In this document: positions 1-8,482 of the stretch, piece after piece | Layout: each line of letters opens with the position of its first letter | Numbering within the stretch: the stretch's first letter is position 1 | NCBI GenBank assembly: GCA_005882415.1 | Contig: VBAE01000131.1 | Span: forward strand, 1-22,017 | Reading direction: 5' to 3' | Length of the DNA: 22,017 nucleotides | Source of the DNA: Alphaproteobacteria bacterium | GTDB lineage: Bacteria; Pseudomonadota; Alphaproteobacteria; Sphingomonadales; Sphingomonadaceae | The notes under the pieces: model-generated | What the model was told of the DNA's origin: nothing | Seen by the model: the letters and a program-made list of their open reading frames with translations, nothing else | Databases searched by the model: none | Translations under genes and position numbers: made by a program

Positions 1-1384
1 TGAGGCGGAGCAGGTTGCGCGTGTCTTCGCCGGGCTTCAGGATCCAGCCCAGAACGAACTGGTTGATGTGGGTCATCTCGTCATAGCCGGCTTCCATCAT
101 CTGGTCTGCGGTGGCGAAGGCGGGGACGTGGCCGGCAACGCGCATGCCCAATTTGTGGGCCTCGCCGATCATCGCCGGCACCCAGGCCGGGTTGATGCTG
201 TTGTAGATCTTGATCTGCGGGAAGCCGCGCGCGGCGTACCAGCGCACCGCGTCGACCGCCTGCGCCTCGCTTTCGGCGACGATGCCGTTGTTCGAGCTGA
301 ACGGGCTGCGGCCCTCGATGAAGCCGCTCGGGACGATGCGCGATCCGGCGGACTGGCCGGCGGCGATCCGGTCCATGATCGCGCGCAGATCCTCGTTGCG
401 GTTGCCCATGTCGCGGATGGTGGTGATTCCGGCGGCGAGGTTCAGGACGGCATCGTCTTCGGAGACGTGGCCGTGCATCTCGGTCATGCCCGGAACGAGG
501 GTGCCGCCGGCGCCGTCGATGGTGACTTCGCCGGGGGTGGCGGGGCTGTCGAGCGGCTCCACCGCGGCGATCTGGTTGCGATAGACGAGGACGGAGCGCG
601 GCTCGGTCAGAGCCATCGTCTTCGGATCGAAGATGCGGACGTTGCGGATCCGGACGGGGGCGTCGAACTTGTGCGCGGTCGCCCGCTGGATTTCGGCGTA
701 GCGGGCGGCCGACATCTTCTCGTCGAGAGCGCGAAGGCGGGCGTCCTCGCCTTCATAGCCTTTGCGGACGACGATGCCGCGGCCGATGGTGGCGAACAAC
801 CGGCCCTGTTCGTCGAGCAGGAAGTAGGTCGGGTTATAGTCGATGCCCGAGAGGGCGTAGGCGGTGACCTGGACCGGGCCGCCGGCGCCGTTGACGGTGA
901 AGCTGTCGCGCTTTTCGAGCTTCAGCGTGCCGCCCGGGAAGGCGGGCATCTGGCCGTCCGAGTCCTTGAGCAAAGCGCGGGCGTAGAGGCCGAGGCTCCA
1001 CGGGCTTCCGTTCTGGACGACGTAGAGGGCGGGTTCGGATGCGGTGGCGCTGCCGGTGCCCGCGGAATCGGTCCAGCTAGCCTTCTTCCCCTGGAGCGAG
1101 AAACGCTCGTCGACCTTGCCGCCGAAAGTGGTGGCGCCTTTGACGCTCCACTCGCGCGGGAGCCCGTCCGGGCCGACCGTGACCACCTCGGCGATGGTCG
1201 GGCCGCGGCCGTTATTCTTATAGTCGTAATCGATCACCGTCTTCGCGCCGTCGGTGACGGCGTTCAGATGCCCCACGTTGCGGCCGCCGACGATGACCGA
1301 GAAATTCTCGGTCTCGGCGGCTGCGAGGGGCTGGAGGGCGATCGATGCGAGGAGGCCGGCGACGGCGAGCGTGAGGCGGTTCAT
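1..1384 (-). CDS. Secreted amidohydrolase-superfamily metal-dependent hydrolase (partial, C-terminus beyond window)
   Basis: The minus strand is open from an ATG at 1384 to the window edge, giving 461 codons with no stop. Residues 1-22 look like a cleavable signal peptide ending in Ala-Ala-Ala, so the enzyme should be exported. About 230 residues follow that I do not recognise as a catalytic domain. The amidohydrolase barrel starts near residue 245. Visible metal-ligand motifs are MHGH (H304, H306), a Lys in QIKIYN (K392, probable carboxylated lysine) and GHVP (H419). The order H-x-H, Lys, His fits the imidazolonepropionase/prolidase-like branch, many members of which act on peptides or cyclic amides. 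The substrate cannot be told. The gene lies 43 bp downstream of a cation diffusion facilitator gene in a same-strand series, so it may be the last or a late gene of that transcript. The remaining metal-site Asp and the C-terminus are outside the window. Confidence 0.9.
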   Translation of the reverse strand, partial: MNRLTLAVAGLLASIALQPLAAAETENFSVIVGGRNVGHLNAVTDGAKTVIDYDYKNNGRGPTIAEVVTVGPDGLPREWSVKGATTFGGKVDERFSLQGKKASWTDSAGTGSATASEPALYVVQNGSPWSLGLYARALLKDSDGQMPAFPGGTLKLEKRDSFTVNGAGGPVQVTAYALSGIDYNPTYFLLDEQGRLFATIGRGIVVRKGYEGEDARLRALDEKMSAARYAEIQRATAHKFDAPVRIRNVRIFDPKTMALTEPRSVLVYRNQIAAVEPLDSPATPGEVTIDGAGGTLVPGMTEMHGHVSEDDAVLNLAAGITTIRDMGNRNEDLRAIMDRIAAGQSAGSRIVPSGFIEGRSPFSSNNGIVAESEAQAVDAVRWYAARGFPQIKIYNSINPAWVPAMIGEAHKLGMRVAGHVPAFATADQMMEAGYDEMTHINQFVLGWILKPGEDTRNLLRL

Positions 1385-1427
1385 GGCCGCCGTAAAGAGC
1401 ATGGCGGGGAGCGCGCGTAAAGACGCC

Positions 1428-2348
1428 TCAGGCGCGGTCGACTGCGCCCTGACGCGGGCGGATGAACAGGCGGCGGACCTCGGGCCAGCGCTCCGCCGCG
1501 GCGGCCTCGATGTCGGCGACGATCCGCTCGACATCGGCGGCGGTGATCGAGTCGACGAAGTCGATGCTCATCATCGCAGTGATCTGATCCGGCGCGGAAT
1601 GGACGGTGAGGATCTGGCCGACGCCGCTGACCCCGGCGCGGCCTGCGGCGGCTGCGCGGAGGCCCTCGATCAGCTCCGGGTCCGCCGACTCGCCGATCAG
1701 GAGCGCCTTCGATTCGACCGCCAGGATGAAGGCGGTGATTCCGAGGACGATGCCGATCACGACCGAGGCGGCGCCGTCGAAAAAGGGATTGGCGGTGGCG
1801 TGCGAGAGGGCAAGGCCGATCGCCGCGACGACGATCCCGACCATCGCCGCGCCGTTCTCGAGGAGGACGATGAAGCCGGGGGGGTCCTTCGAGCGGCGGA
1901 TCGCCTGGACCCAGCTCAGGCTGCCCTTCGATTCGCGGAATTCCTTGAACGCCGCCACCGTCGACCAGCCTTCGAGCAGGAAGGCGACGAGCAGGACCGA
2001 ATAGCCGATCAGCGGCGACTGCGCTTCTTCGGGCTCCAATATGTGGAGAATTCCCTCATAGACCGACACGCCGGCGCCGAGCGCGAAGACCAGCACGGCG
2101 ACGACGAAGCTCCAGAAATAAAGTTCGCGGCCATAGCCGAACGGGTGGAGGGCATCGGCGGGCTTCTCCGCCTGCCGCCGGCCCCACATCAAAAGGAGCT
2201 GGTTGGAACTGTCGACGACGCTGTGCACGCCCTCCGTCAGCATCGCGGACGAACCGGTGATACCGGCCGCGACGAACTTCGACACGGCGATGCCCATGTT
2301 CGCGGCGAGCGCGATGATCAGGGTGCGGTTGCTGCCTTTGGCGCTCAT
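1428..2348 (-). CDS. Cation diffusion facilitator family transporter (ZnT9/SLC30A9-like)
   Basis: This 306-residue inner-membrane protein has the layout of a CDF transporter: about six helices between residues 8 and 210, then a cytoplasmic domain to the end. Helix 2 carries H42-x3-D46 in EGVHSVVDSSNQ, and the following loop has HPFGYGRE (68-75), both typical of the family. CDF proteins exchange divalent metal ions such as Zn2+ for protons. The usual His-x3-Asp of helix 5 is not obvious. The corresponding segment reads LLENGAAMVG (E164, N165), as in the SLC30A9-like branch, so metal choice and transport direction are uncertain. The ATG at 2348 lies 40 bp after the DUF445 stop on the same strand. 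Confidence 0.93.
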   Translation of the reverse strand: MSAKGSNRTLIIALAANMGIAVSKFVAAGITGSSAMLTEGVHSVVDSSNQLLLMWGRRQAEKPADALHPFGYGRELYFWSFVVAVLVFALGAGVSVYEGILHILEPEEAQSPLIGYSVLLVAFLLEGWSTVAAFKEFRESKGSLSWVQAIRRSKDPPGFIVLLENGAAMVGIVVAAIGLALSHATANPFFDGAASVVIGIVLGITAFILAVESKALLIGESADPELIEGLRAAAAGRAGVSGVGQILTVHSAPDQITAMMSIDFVDSITAADVERIVADIEAAAAERWPEVRRLFIRPRQGAVDRA

Positions 2349-2388
2349 TGCGGGCGCCTTAGCTTCGGCGCGCGGGGCGGTCGAGCCG

Positions 2389-3645
2389 CTATGACAGCAC
2401 CTCGATGGTATGGATGGCCAGGCCGACCAGCCCGCCCACCAATGTGCCGTTGATCCGGATATATTGCAGGTCGCGCCCTACCGCCCCTTCGAGGCGCAGA
2501 GTCACCGTCTTCGCGTCCCAGCCACGCACTGTCTCCGACACCAGAGTGACGATGCCGCTGCCATAAGTCGCCACCGCGCCGACGGCGGCGCGGCGGGCGA
2601 ACTGGTTGATCGCACCTTTCAGACGCGGATCGTCCTGAAGCGAGGCGCCGATCTGCTTCAAGGTCTCGCCGAACTTGCCGGCGAGCGCCCGGTCGGGGTC
2701 GCGGGCGGCGCGGAGCAAAGCGGCGCGGGTGTTCTCCCACATCTCGCCGACCCAGGCGCCGACCGCCTTGTTGCCGAGGATTTCGGCCTTCCAGCCCTCG
2801 ACCTTCAGCCGCATCTCCGGGTCGTGCTGCATGTCCCAGGCGAGGTTGGCGAGCGCCTCCTCGGCCTTGGAGCGCAAGGGATGGTGCGGGTCGACCGCCA
2901 TGTCGATGGTGAGGCGGCGGAGGCCGTCGACGATGGCGTCGGCGAGCTTCTCGTCCAGACCGGCCAGCCGCATGATCCAGCCCGCGCGCTTGTGGATCAT
3001 CTCGCGGATCAGATCCTCGTTCGCATCCAGGGTGCGCCCCGCCCAGGTGACGATCGAATCGAGGATGGGCACGTGGCGCTCCTCGGTGATCGCGGCGTCC
3101 AATGAGCGGCCCATCAGCGGCGACACTTCGAGCGTCTTGAGACGCGAGGAGACCGCCCCGGTGACCATCCCGCCCAACCGCTCCTTGTCGAGCGATTCGA
3201 GGAACTGGGCCAGGAGGCGCGAGCCGCCCTCCTTCAGCCGCCCTTCCGGCGCCGGATTGGCGAGGAAGCGGCCCAGCGCCCCTGCCACGTCGACGGTCCG
3301 CATCCGCCGGGCGACGACGGACGGGGTGAGGAAATTGTCGCGAAGGAAGGAGGCGAGCGTGTCGCCGATCCGGTCTTTGTTGCGCGGGATGATCGCGGTG
3401 TGCGGGATCGGCAGGCCGAGCGGGTGGCGGAAGAGAGCGGTGACCGCGAACCAGTCGGCGAGGCCGCCCACCATGGCGGCTTCCGCAAAGGCGCGGACGA
3501 AGCCGGCCCACAGGTAGTGCTCGTCGAAGCGGTCGGCGGCAAAGAAGATCGCGGCCATCGCCACCAGCATCAGGGTGGCGAGGATCCGCATCCGGCGCGC
3601 GCCGCCTTGCGCCACGCTGCGGGCGGACCTTTCGGGGAGGCTCAT
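2389..3645 (-). CDS. DUF445 family membrane protein (YjiN-like)
   Basis: A 418-residue protein with one hydrophobic segment near the N-terminus (about residues 17-40), a second short one in the GFVRAFAEAAMVGGLADWF region, a long mostly helical middle, and a C-terminal hydrophobic hairpin-like end (TLVGGLVGLAIHTIEVLS). The block VGGLADWFAVTALFRHPLG followed by IPHTAIIPRNKDRIG is the signature of DUF445/YjiN proteins, whose biochemical role is not established. I chose the ATG at 3645 because an AGGGGG ribosome-binding site sits just upstream. A longer reading to 3774 would add a low-complexity Ser/Pro tail lying inside the RND gene. It is 31 bp downstream of the RND pump gene and 40 bp upstream of the CDF gene. 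Confidence 0.92.
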   Translation of the reverse strand: MSLPERSARSVAQGGARRMRILATLMLVAMAAIFFAADRFDEHYLWAGFVRAFAEAAMVGGLADWFAVTALFRHPLGLPIPHTAIIPRNKDRIGDTLASFLRDNFLTPSVVARRMRTVDVAGALGRFLANPAPEGRLKEGGSRLLAQFLESLDKERLGGMVTGAVSSRLKTLEVSPLMGRSLDAAITEERHVPILDSIVTWAGRTLDANEDLIREMIHKRAGWIMRLAGLDEKLADAIVDGLRRLTIDMAVDPHHPLRSKAEEALANLAWDMQHDPEMRLKVEGWKAEILGNKAVGAWVGEMWENTRAALLRAARDPDRALAGKFGETLKQIGASLQDDPRLKGAINQFARRAAVGAVATYGSGIVTLVSETVRGWDAKTVTLRLEGAVGRDLQYIRINGTLVGGLVGLAIHTIEVLS

Positions 3646-3676
3646 GCCCCCTGAAATGGCCCGCACCGCATTTGGT

Positions 3677-6600
3677 TCACTCGGCGGCGTGGGGCGCGGG
3701 CTCGGCGGTGCCGTGATCGCCCTTGCCCCGGTAGGTGATGATCCGCCGGAATTTGGGGACGAGCCACTGCTCAAAGCTGTCGGCGAGGCTGAACGAGGCC
3801 GGCACCAGCGCCAGGGTCAGCAGGGTCGACAGCAATAGGCCGCCCATCACCACCACCGCCATCGGCGCCCGCCAACTCGCATCGCCTTCAAGCGACAGAG
3901 CGGTCGGAACCATGCCGGCGACCATCGCCATCGTCGTCATGACGATCGGCTGGGCGCGCTTGTGGCCGGCGTCGATGATCGCCTCGTCCTTGGGGACGCC
4001 CTTGGCCATTTCCTCGATGGTGAAATCGAGCAGCAGGATCGAGTTCTTGGCGACGATGCCGAACAACATCAGGATGCCGATCATCACCGGCATCGACACC
4101 GCCATGCCCCAGAGGTGAAGCGCGAGCGCGCCTCCCAAGGGAGCGAGCAGAAGCGAGCCCATGTTCACGAACGGGGCCATCAGGCGCTTGTAGAGCAGCA
4201 CCAGCACCGCGAAGACCAGGAAGGTGCCGGAGATCAGAGCCGTCAGGAACTCCGTCATCAGCTTGGCCTCCTCCCTTTGCTGGCCGGAGCGCGCGCGCTC
4301 CACGCCTTCGGGAAGGTTCTTCATGATCGGCAGATTGTCGATGATGGCGTTGCTGTCGACGACGCCCGGCGCCAGGTCGGCACCGACCATGATCCGGCGC
4401 TCCTGGTTGATACGCTGGATGATGGACGGGCCTGCGCCGAAGCTGATGTCGGCGACGACCTTCAGTGGCACCGAGGAGCCGCTGGTGGTCGGGACCGGCA
4501 TATTCTCGATCGTCGAGAGGCTGTGGCGCGAGCCTTCCTCAAGCTGGACTCGGATCGGCACCTGGCGGTCCGACAGCGAGAAGCGGGCGCTCGCCTGGTC
4601 GATCTCGCCCTGGGTCGCGACCCGGATCGCCTGGCTCAACGCCGAGGTGGTGACCCCGAGGTCGGCCATCAGGTTGAGGCGCGGCTTGATCGTGATCTCC
4701 GGCCTGCGAAGGTCGCCGGCGATTCGCGGCGTGCGAAGCTCCGGCCGCTTGCGCATCTGGTCGACCAGGATGAGCGCGGCGCTCTGCAGCTTCTCCGGAT
4801 CGGAGCCGGCGAGCAGCACCGAGACGTCGCGGCCGCCGGGCTTGTTCTGGTTGCGGAAGGTCACACGCGCGTCGGGGATGTCCTGGAGCAGCGGCGCCAC
4901 CTCGCGCTGGAAATCGGTGCTGGTGCGATGGCGCCCCTCCGCCTTGTCTTTCAGCGAGACGTAGATCGTGCCGTTGCCGGCGCGGATCGATTCGAACGCC
5001 GACTTCACGTCCGGCTGCGCGCGGACCACGGCGGCGGCATGATCGGCCACCGCGCGGGTCTGCTCGAGAGTCACGCCCGGGGGCATCTCGACCGCGACCT
5101 GAACCGTATCCTCGTCCGTATTGGGCTGGAAGGTGAAGGGCAAAGTCGCGAAGGCGAAGATCTGGATTCCGAAGCAGACGGCGCCGATCAGGACCGACTT
5201 CCAGCGGTTGACCAGGGTCCATTTCAGCATGCCGATATAGCGGTCCATCAGCCAGCCTTCGCCATGTTTGGCCTGGCCGTGCGACTGGAGGAAATAGGCC
5301 GCGACCATCGGCGTGATCATGCGGGCAACGGCAAGGCTGATCAGCACGGTGACGACGATGGTGAGGCCGAAGCTGATGAAATATTGGCCGATGATCCCGC
5401 CCATCATCGCGACGGGCAAAAACACGGCGACGATCGAGAAAGTCGTCGCCACCACCGGCAGGCCGATCTCGTCCGCGGCGTCGATCGAGGCTTGATAGGC
5501 GGATTTGCCCATTCGCATATGTCTGACGATATTCTCGATCTCGACGATCGCGTCGTCGACCAGGACGCCCGCCACCAGGCTCAGCGACAGCAAGGTCACC
5601 ATGTTCAGGGTGAAGCCGAGCAAGTGCATGAACCAGAAGGCCGGGATGGCGGAGAGCGGGATGGCGATCGCGGAGATGAGCGTCGCCCGCCAGTCCCTCA
5701 GGAACAGGAAGACGACGACGACCGCGAGCAAGGCGCCTTCGATCAGCGCTCGCATCGATGAGGTATATTGGCCCTGAATATATTGGACCGGGGTGAAGAG
5801 CAGGTTGTAATGGACGCGCGGATCCTCCGCCTCCATGTCCTTCAGCTCCTTCATCACGTCCTTGTAGACGGTGACATCGGAATGGCCCTTGCCCTTCTGG
5901 ACCATGAAGCTGACCGTCGGCCGGCCGTTCTGGATTCCGTAGGATGTCTGCTCGGCCCATTGATCGCGGACGCTGGCGATGGCGTTCAGCCGGATCGTCC
6001 GGCCGCCGCCCACCGAGAGCTGGGTCTCGCCGAGGTCATGCGCGGTGAGCGCGCTTCCGAGCACGCGAACGGATTGCTCCGACCCCGCGATCTCGGCGCG
6101 CCCGCCGGCCGCGTTCATGTTGATCGATCGGAGCTGCTGGTTGATCTGCGAGGCGGTGATGCCCTGCGCCTGCATCCGCGCCGGATCGAGCTCGACCCGG
6201 ATTTCGCGGCTGACGCCGCCCGTCCGGCTGACGATCGACACGCCCTCGATGCCCATCAGCCGCCGGTTGAGCGTGTCGTCGATGAACCAACTGAGCTGCT
6301 CGACCGTCATCGCCGTGCTTTCGGCGGACATATAGACGACCGGATAGTCGTCATTCTCCTCCCGCTGGACCTGCGGCTCCAGGATGCCCTCGGGAAGGTC
6401 GCCGCGAATCCGGGCGACTGCATCGCGCACATCGGTGACTGCGCGGTCGATCGGGGTTCCGATCTCGAACATCACGAAGGTCGAGCTGTTGCCCTCGCGG
6501 ATCGTCGAGTTGATCTCGGTGACGCCGTTGATGCTGCGCACCGCCGCCTCGACCCGGCGGGTGATCTGGATCTCGAGCTCGGGCGGGGCGGCGCCGGGCT

Positions 6601-6754
6601 GGCTGATCGAGATGATCGCCGCCGGGATGCTGACGTCCGGGTTCAAGTTCACGTCCATCCGCTTGAAGGCCAGCAGGCCCATTGCGAGGAGGAAGGTGAA
6701 CAACACGATCGGAATGACCGGATTGCGGATCGCCCAGGCCGAGATGTTACGCAT
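3677..6754 (-). CDS. RND-family multidrug efflux pump inner-membrane subunit (HAE1 type)
   Basis: At 1025 residues this has the normal length of an AcrB/MexB-type proton-driven exporter. It starts with a first helix (about 10-30), then a periplasmic porter region, a block of helices from about 335, a second periplasmic region, and a final helix block from about 845. The proton-relay Asp pair in helix 4 is visible as GVLVDDAIVEIEN (D400, D401), and the matching helix-10 Lys is in GIVAKNSILLLDF (K903), so the transport core appears intact. It works with the adaptor encoded 29 bp upstream, and an outer-membrane TolC-type channel is needed too, but none is encoded here. The ATG at 6754 is clear. 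The drug spectrum cannot be read from the sequence. It is of the hydrophobic-drug type rather than the CusA metal type, judged by general similarity only. Confidence 0.96.
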   Translation of the reverse strand: MRNISAWAIRNPVIPIVLFTFLLAMGLLAFKRMDVNLNPDVSIPAAIISISQPGAAPPELEIQITRRVEAAVRSINGVTEINSTIREGNSSTFVMFEIGTPIDRAVTDVRDAVARIRGDLPEGILEPQVQREENDDYPVVYMSAESTAMTVEQLSWFIDDTLNRRLMGIEGVSIVSRTGGVSREIRVELDPARMQAQGITASQINQQLRSINMNAAGGRAEIAGSEQSVRVLGSALTAHDLGETQLSVGGGRTIRLNAIASVRDQWAEQTSYGIQNGRPTVSFMVQKGKGHSDVTVYKDVMKELKDMEAEDPRVHYNLLFTPVQYIQGQYTSSMRALIEGALLAVVVVFLFLRDWRATLISAIAIPLSAIPAFWFMHLLGFTLNMVTLLSLSLVAGVLVDDAIVEIENIVRHMRMGKSAYQASIDAADEIGLPVVATTFSIVAVFLPVAMMGGIIGQYFISFGLTIVVTVLISLAVARMITPMVAAYFLQSHGQAKHGEGWLMDRYIGMLKWTLVNRWKSVLIGAVCFGIQIFAFATLPFTFQPNTDEDTVQVAVEMPPGVTLEQTRAVADHAAAVVRAQPDVKSAFESIRAGNGTIYVSLKDKAEGRHRTSTDFQREVAPLLQDIPDARVTFRNQNKPGGRDVSVLLAGSDPEKLQSAALILVDQMRKRPELRTPRIAGDLRRPEITIKPRLNLMADLGVTTSALSQAIRVATQGEIDQASARFSLSDRQVPIRVQLEEGSRHSLSTIENMPVPTTSGSSVPLKVVADISFGAGPSIIQRINQERRIMVGADLAPGVVDSNAIIDNLPIMKNLPEGVERARSGQQREEAKLMTEFLTALISGTFLVFAVLVLLYKRLMAPFVNMGSLLLAPLGGALALHLWGMAVSMPVMIGILMLFGIVAKNSILLLDFTIEEMAKGVPKDEAIIDAGHKRAQPIVMTTMAMVAGMVPTALSLEGDASWRAPMAVVVMGGLLLSTLLTLALVPASFSLADSFEQWLVPKFRRIITYRGKGDHGTAEPAPHAAE

Positions 6755-6783
6755 CGTTCGTCGACTCCAATCGGATGCCTGGC

Positions 6784-7941
6784 TTAGCGGCGGACCGCGG
6801 CGCGGGTCGGGCGGACCTTCTCGCCCGGGTTGAGGAACGCGCCGGCCGATTCGACCACCCGCTCCGTCCCGTTCAGCCCTTCGGCGATGACGACGCCCTT
6901 GTCGGTGACGGTGCCGATCTTGACCGCACGGCGCTGGACCGTGTTGTTCGGAAGCACGATCAGCACATAATTGCCCGCATCGTCGGTCAGCACCGAGGAT
7001 TCCGGAAGCAGCGGAGCGGTGGTCGATCCGGCGCGGACCTGAGCGGTCGCGAAGCCGCCCGGCCGAAGCTCCTTATTATAGGGGATGATCTGCCAGACCA
7101 CGCCCTGATAGCTGTTCGCCGAGCCGACCGGAGTGACGGTAACCGGGACTCCGACCGAGAGCGCCGCGAGGTCGGTCTGCGGGAGCCGGGCGACCAGCTC
7201 CATCTGGCCGCCTTCCGCTATCCGGAACAGGGCGCCCGAGCCGGCGCTGACGATCTGGCCGGCCTCGACGTTGCGGTTCAAGACCAGGCCGGCGGCGGGC
7301 GCACGGACGTCGAGGCGGCCGATGCGGGCGCGGCTGGCGCCAAGCTGGGCCTGGGCGACGCGGACGCGGGCGTTGGCGGCGTCGCGGGTGGCGATCCTGC
7401 GCTCGACATCCGCCTTGGAGACGAAGCCGCGCGAGACAAGCGACTGGGCGCGCACCAGCTCCTGCTGGGCGAGGCGGGCGTCGGCCTTGGCGACGTCGAT
7501 CGAGGCAGCGAGCTGCTGGGCTTCCTGCGACTGGACGGAGCGTTCGATCACCGCCAGCGTCTGGCCGGCACCGACCCACTGGCCGGCCTCGACCAGAACG
7601 CGCGAGACCATCCCGCCCTCGCCTGCGATTCCGACCGGCATGTCCCGCCGGGCGGCGAGCGAGCCGGTGGCGGAGAGGTTGCGGGGGACTTCCTGACGGC
7701 CGGGGACGATCACCGAGACGGACGGGGCGACGTCGCCGCCGGCCTTCTCGGCCGGGGCTGCCTCCTTGCCGCCGCTCATCATGAAGTAGGCGGCGACCGC
7801 GAGCAGAAGCAAAGCGGCGACCACTATGATGACGATCCGGCGCCTCCGGCGGGCGATCGCCGCGCCTTCGTCGTCTACGATTATCGTGCTGTCGAGCGCT
7901 CCGCGGCTCCACCTGGACGATTCGACATTCATCGCTTTCAT
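6784..7941 (-). CDS. RND efflux periplasmic adaptor (membrane fusion protein, HlyD family)
   Basis: About 385 residues. A short cytoplasmic N-terminus with five consecutive Arg residues precedes a single hydrophobic segment, so it is anchored by an uncleaved N-terminal helix. Then come the split lipoyl/barrel-sandwich halves (IAGEGGMVSRVLVEAGQWVG and LDVRAPAAGLVLNRNVEAGQ), separated by an alpha-helical hairpin rich in Ala, Gln and Arg, and a beta-barrel/membrane-proximal end. This order defines membrane fusion proteins, which link an RND pump to an outer-membrane channel. It is the first gene of the minus-strand series. The start is uncertain within nine bases either way: GTG at 7950, ATG at 7941 or ATG at 7932. 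A GGGGA element lies just upstream of the ATG at 7941, closer than ideal, and further from the ATG at 7932. Confidence 0.94.
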   Translation of the reverse strand: MKAMNVESSRWSRGALDSTIIVDDEGAAIARRRRRIVIIVVAALLLLAVAAYFMMSGGKEAAPAEKAGGDVAPSVSVIVPGRQEVPRNLSATGSLAARRDMPVGIAGEGGMVSRVLVEAGQWVGAGQTLAVIERSVQSQEAQQLAASIDVAKADARLAQQELVRAQSLVSRGFVSKADVERRIATRDAANARVRVAQAQLGASRARIGRLDVRAPAAGLVLNRNVEAGQIVSAGSGALFRIAEGGQMELVARLPQTDLAALSVGVPVTVTPVGSANSYQGVVWQIIPYNKELRPGGFATAQVRAGSTTAPLLPESSVLTDDAGNYVLIVLPNNTVQRRAVKIGTVTDKGVVIAEGLNGTERVVESAGAFLNPGEKVRPTRAAVRR

Positions 7942-8047
7942 ATTCCCCACACCGGCAAGGGCGGCACACGCACCGCTTCGGCAACTGTGTTAGCCGAATA
8001 TATCACTTGGCTCAAGCCGCTTTCTCGCCCGTCATCCCCCGGGCGGC

Positions 8048-8059
8048 AGCGGAACCGCT
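8048..8059. repeat. Short inverted repeat overlapping the candidate EcfG -35 element
   Basis: AGCGG and CCGCT are complementary arms around a central AA. The repeat overlaps the GGAAC element described at 8051. It may be chance in GC-rich DNA. Confidence 0.3.
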
Positions 8060-8075
8060 CTGTACAAGCTTTGTT
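8051..8075 (+). promoter_or_regulatory. Candidate EcfG (general stress response) promoter for the GlsB gene
   Basis: GGAAC at 8051-8055 is followed, after 16 bases, by TGTT at 8072-8075. The alphaproteobacterial general-stress sigma factor EcfG recognises GGAAC, a 16-17 base spacer and cGTT. Only the first base of the -10 motif differs. Transcription would begin near 8082 and give a leader of about 54 bases. The downstream gene belongs to a family commonly controlled by this sigma factor, which supports the call. No experimental start site is available. Confidence 0.55.
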
Positions 8076-8135
8076 TCGGCTTTACCATGGATGAACGCGC
8101 CCCCTGACCCGGCGGGCCGCAAGGGGAGGTGTCCC

Positions 8136-8402
8136 ATGAACATTCTTACCGACCACGGCATCATCGGCTGGATCATCATCGGCGCGATCGCCGGTGCCAT
8201 CGCCAAGTTCATCATGCCCGGCCGCGACCCCGGCGGCTGCCTCATCACCATCGTGCTGGGAATCGCCGGCGCGGTTCTGGCCGGCTGGATCGGCAACCAG
8301 ATCGGCTGGTACAAGCAGGGCCAGGGCGCAGGCTTCATCGCCGCCATATTGGGGGCGATCGTCATCCTGTTCATCTACAGGCTCGTCGCCAACCGCCGCT
8401 GA
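8136..8402 (+). CDS. GlsB/YeaQ/YmgE family stress-response membrane protein
   Basis: An 88-residue protein that is almost entirely hydrophobic, with three predicted helices (about 8-26, 33-52 and 62-82). The family pattern is clear: GWIIIGAIAGAIAKFIMPG, then a Gly-rich DPGGCLITIVLGIAGAVLAG segment, and a last helix ending in Arg-Arg. Such proteins, also called transglycosylase-associated proteins, are small inner-membrane proteins induced by stress, and their molecular role is not settled. The ATG at 8136 is chosen because AGGGGAGG lies 5-6 bases upstream. An in-frame extension to 8007 has no family similarity. It is divergent from the RND operon and is preceded by a candidate EcfG promoter. 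Confidence 0.93.
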   Translation: MNILTDHGIIGWIIIGAIAGAIAKFIMPGRDPGGCLITIVLGIAGAVLAGWIGNQIGWYKQGQGAGFIAAILGAIVILFIYRLVANRR

Positions 8403-8430
8403 CAACTCGTTTCCGTTCAGCAACGATGCA

Positions 8431-8457
8431 GCCGCCGCGGCGTTGGTCCGCGGCGGC
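8431..8457 (+). terminator. GC-rich hairpin after the GlsB gene, possible terminator
   Basis: GCCGCCGCGG (8431-8440) and CCGCGGCGGC (8448-8457) are perfect 10-bp complementary arms around a 7-base loop. Outer arms GCAAC (8420-8424) and GTTGC (8461-8465) can extend the stem with an internal bulge. No clear T tract follows, so termination may be partial, and read-through into the SIMPL gene 26 bp downstream is possible. Confidence 0.55.
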
Positions 8458-8482
8458 TTAGTTGCATGACATGGAGACTATA

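Noticed and set aside
61..78. Another TTGAT...GTCAT FNR-like site
   Set aside because: It is inside the amidohydrolase coding region and the second half-site has a mismatch. Likely chance.
68..1420. A 450-codon plus-strand open frame at the left edge
   Set aside because: The minus strand reads as an amidohydrolase with a signal peptide and all visible metal ligands.
3646..3774. 43-residue N-terminal extension of the DUF445 protein
   Set aside because: It lies inside the RND gene, is low-complexity, and a good ribosome-binding site marks the ATG at 3645.
3962..5761. A 599-codon open frame on the plus strand across the RND pump gene
   Set aside because: It is antisense to a clear RND pump, rich in Arg, Asp, Gly and His as expected from GC-rich antisense reading, and shows no family motif.
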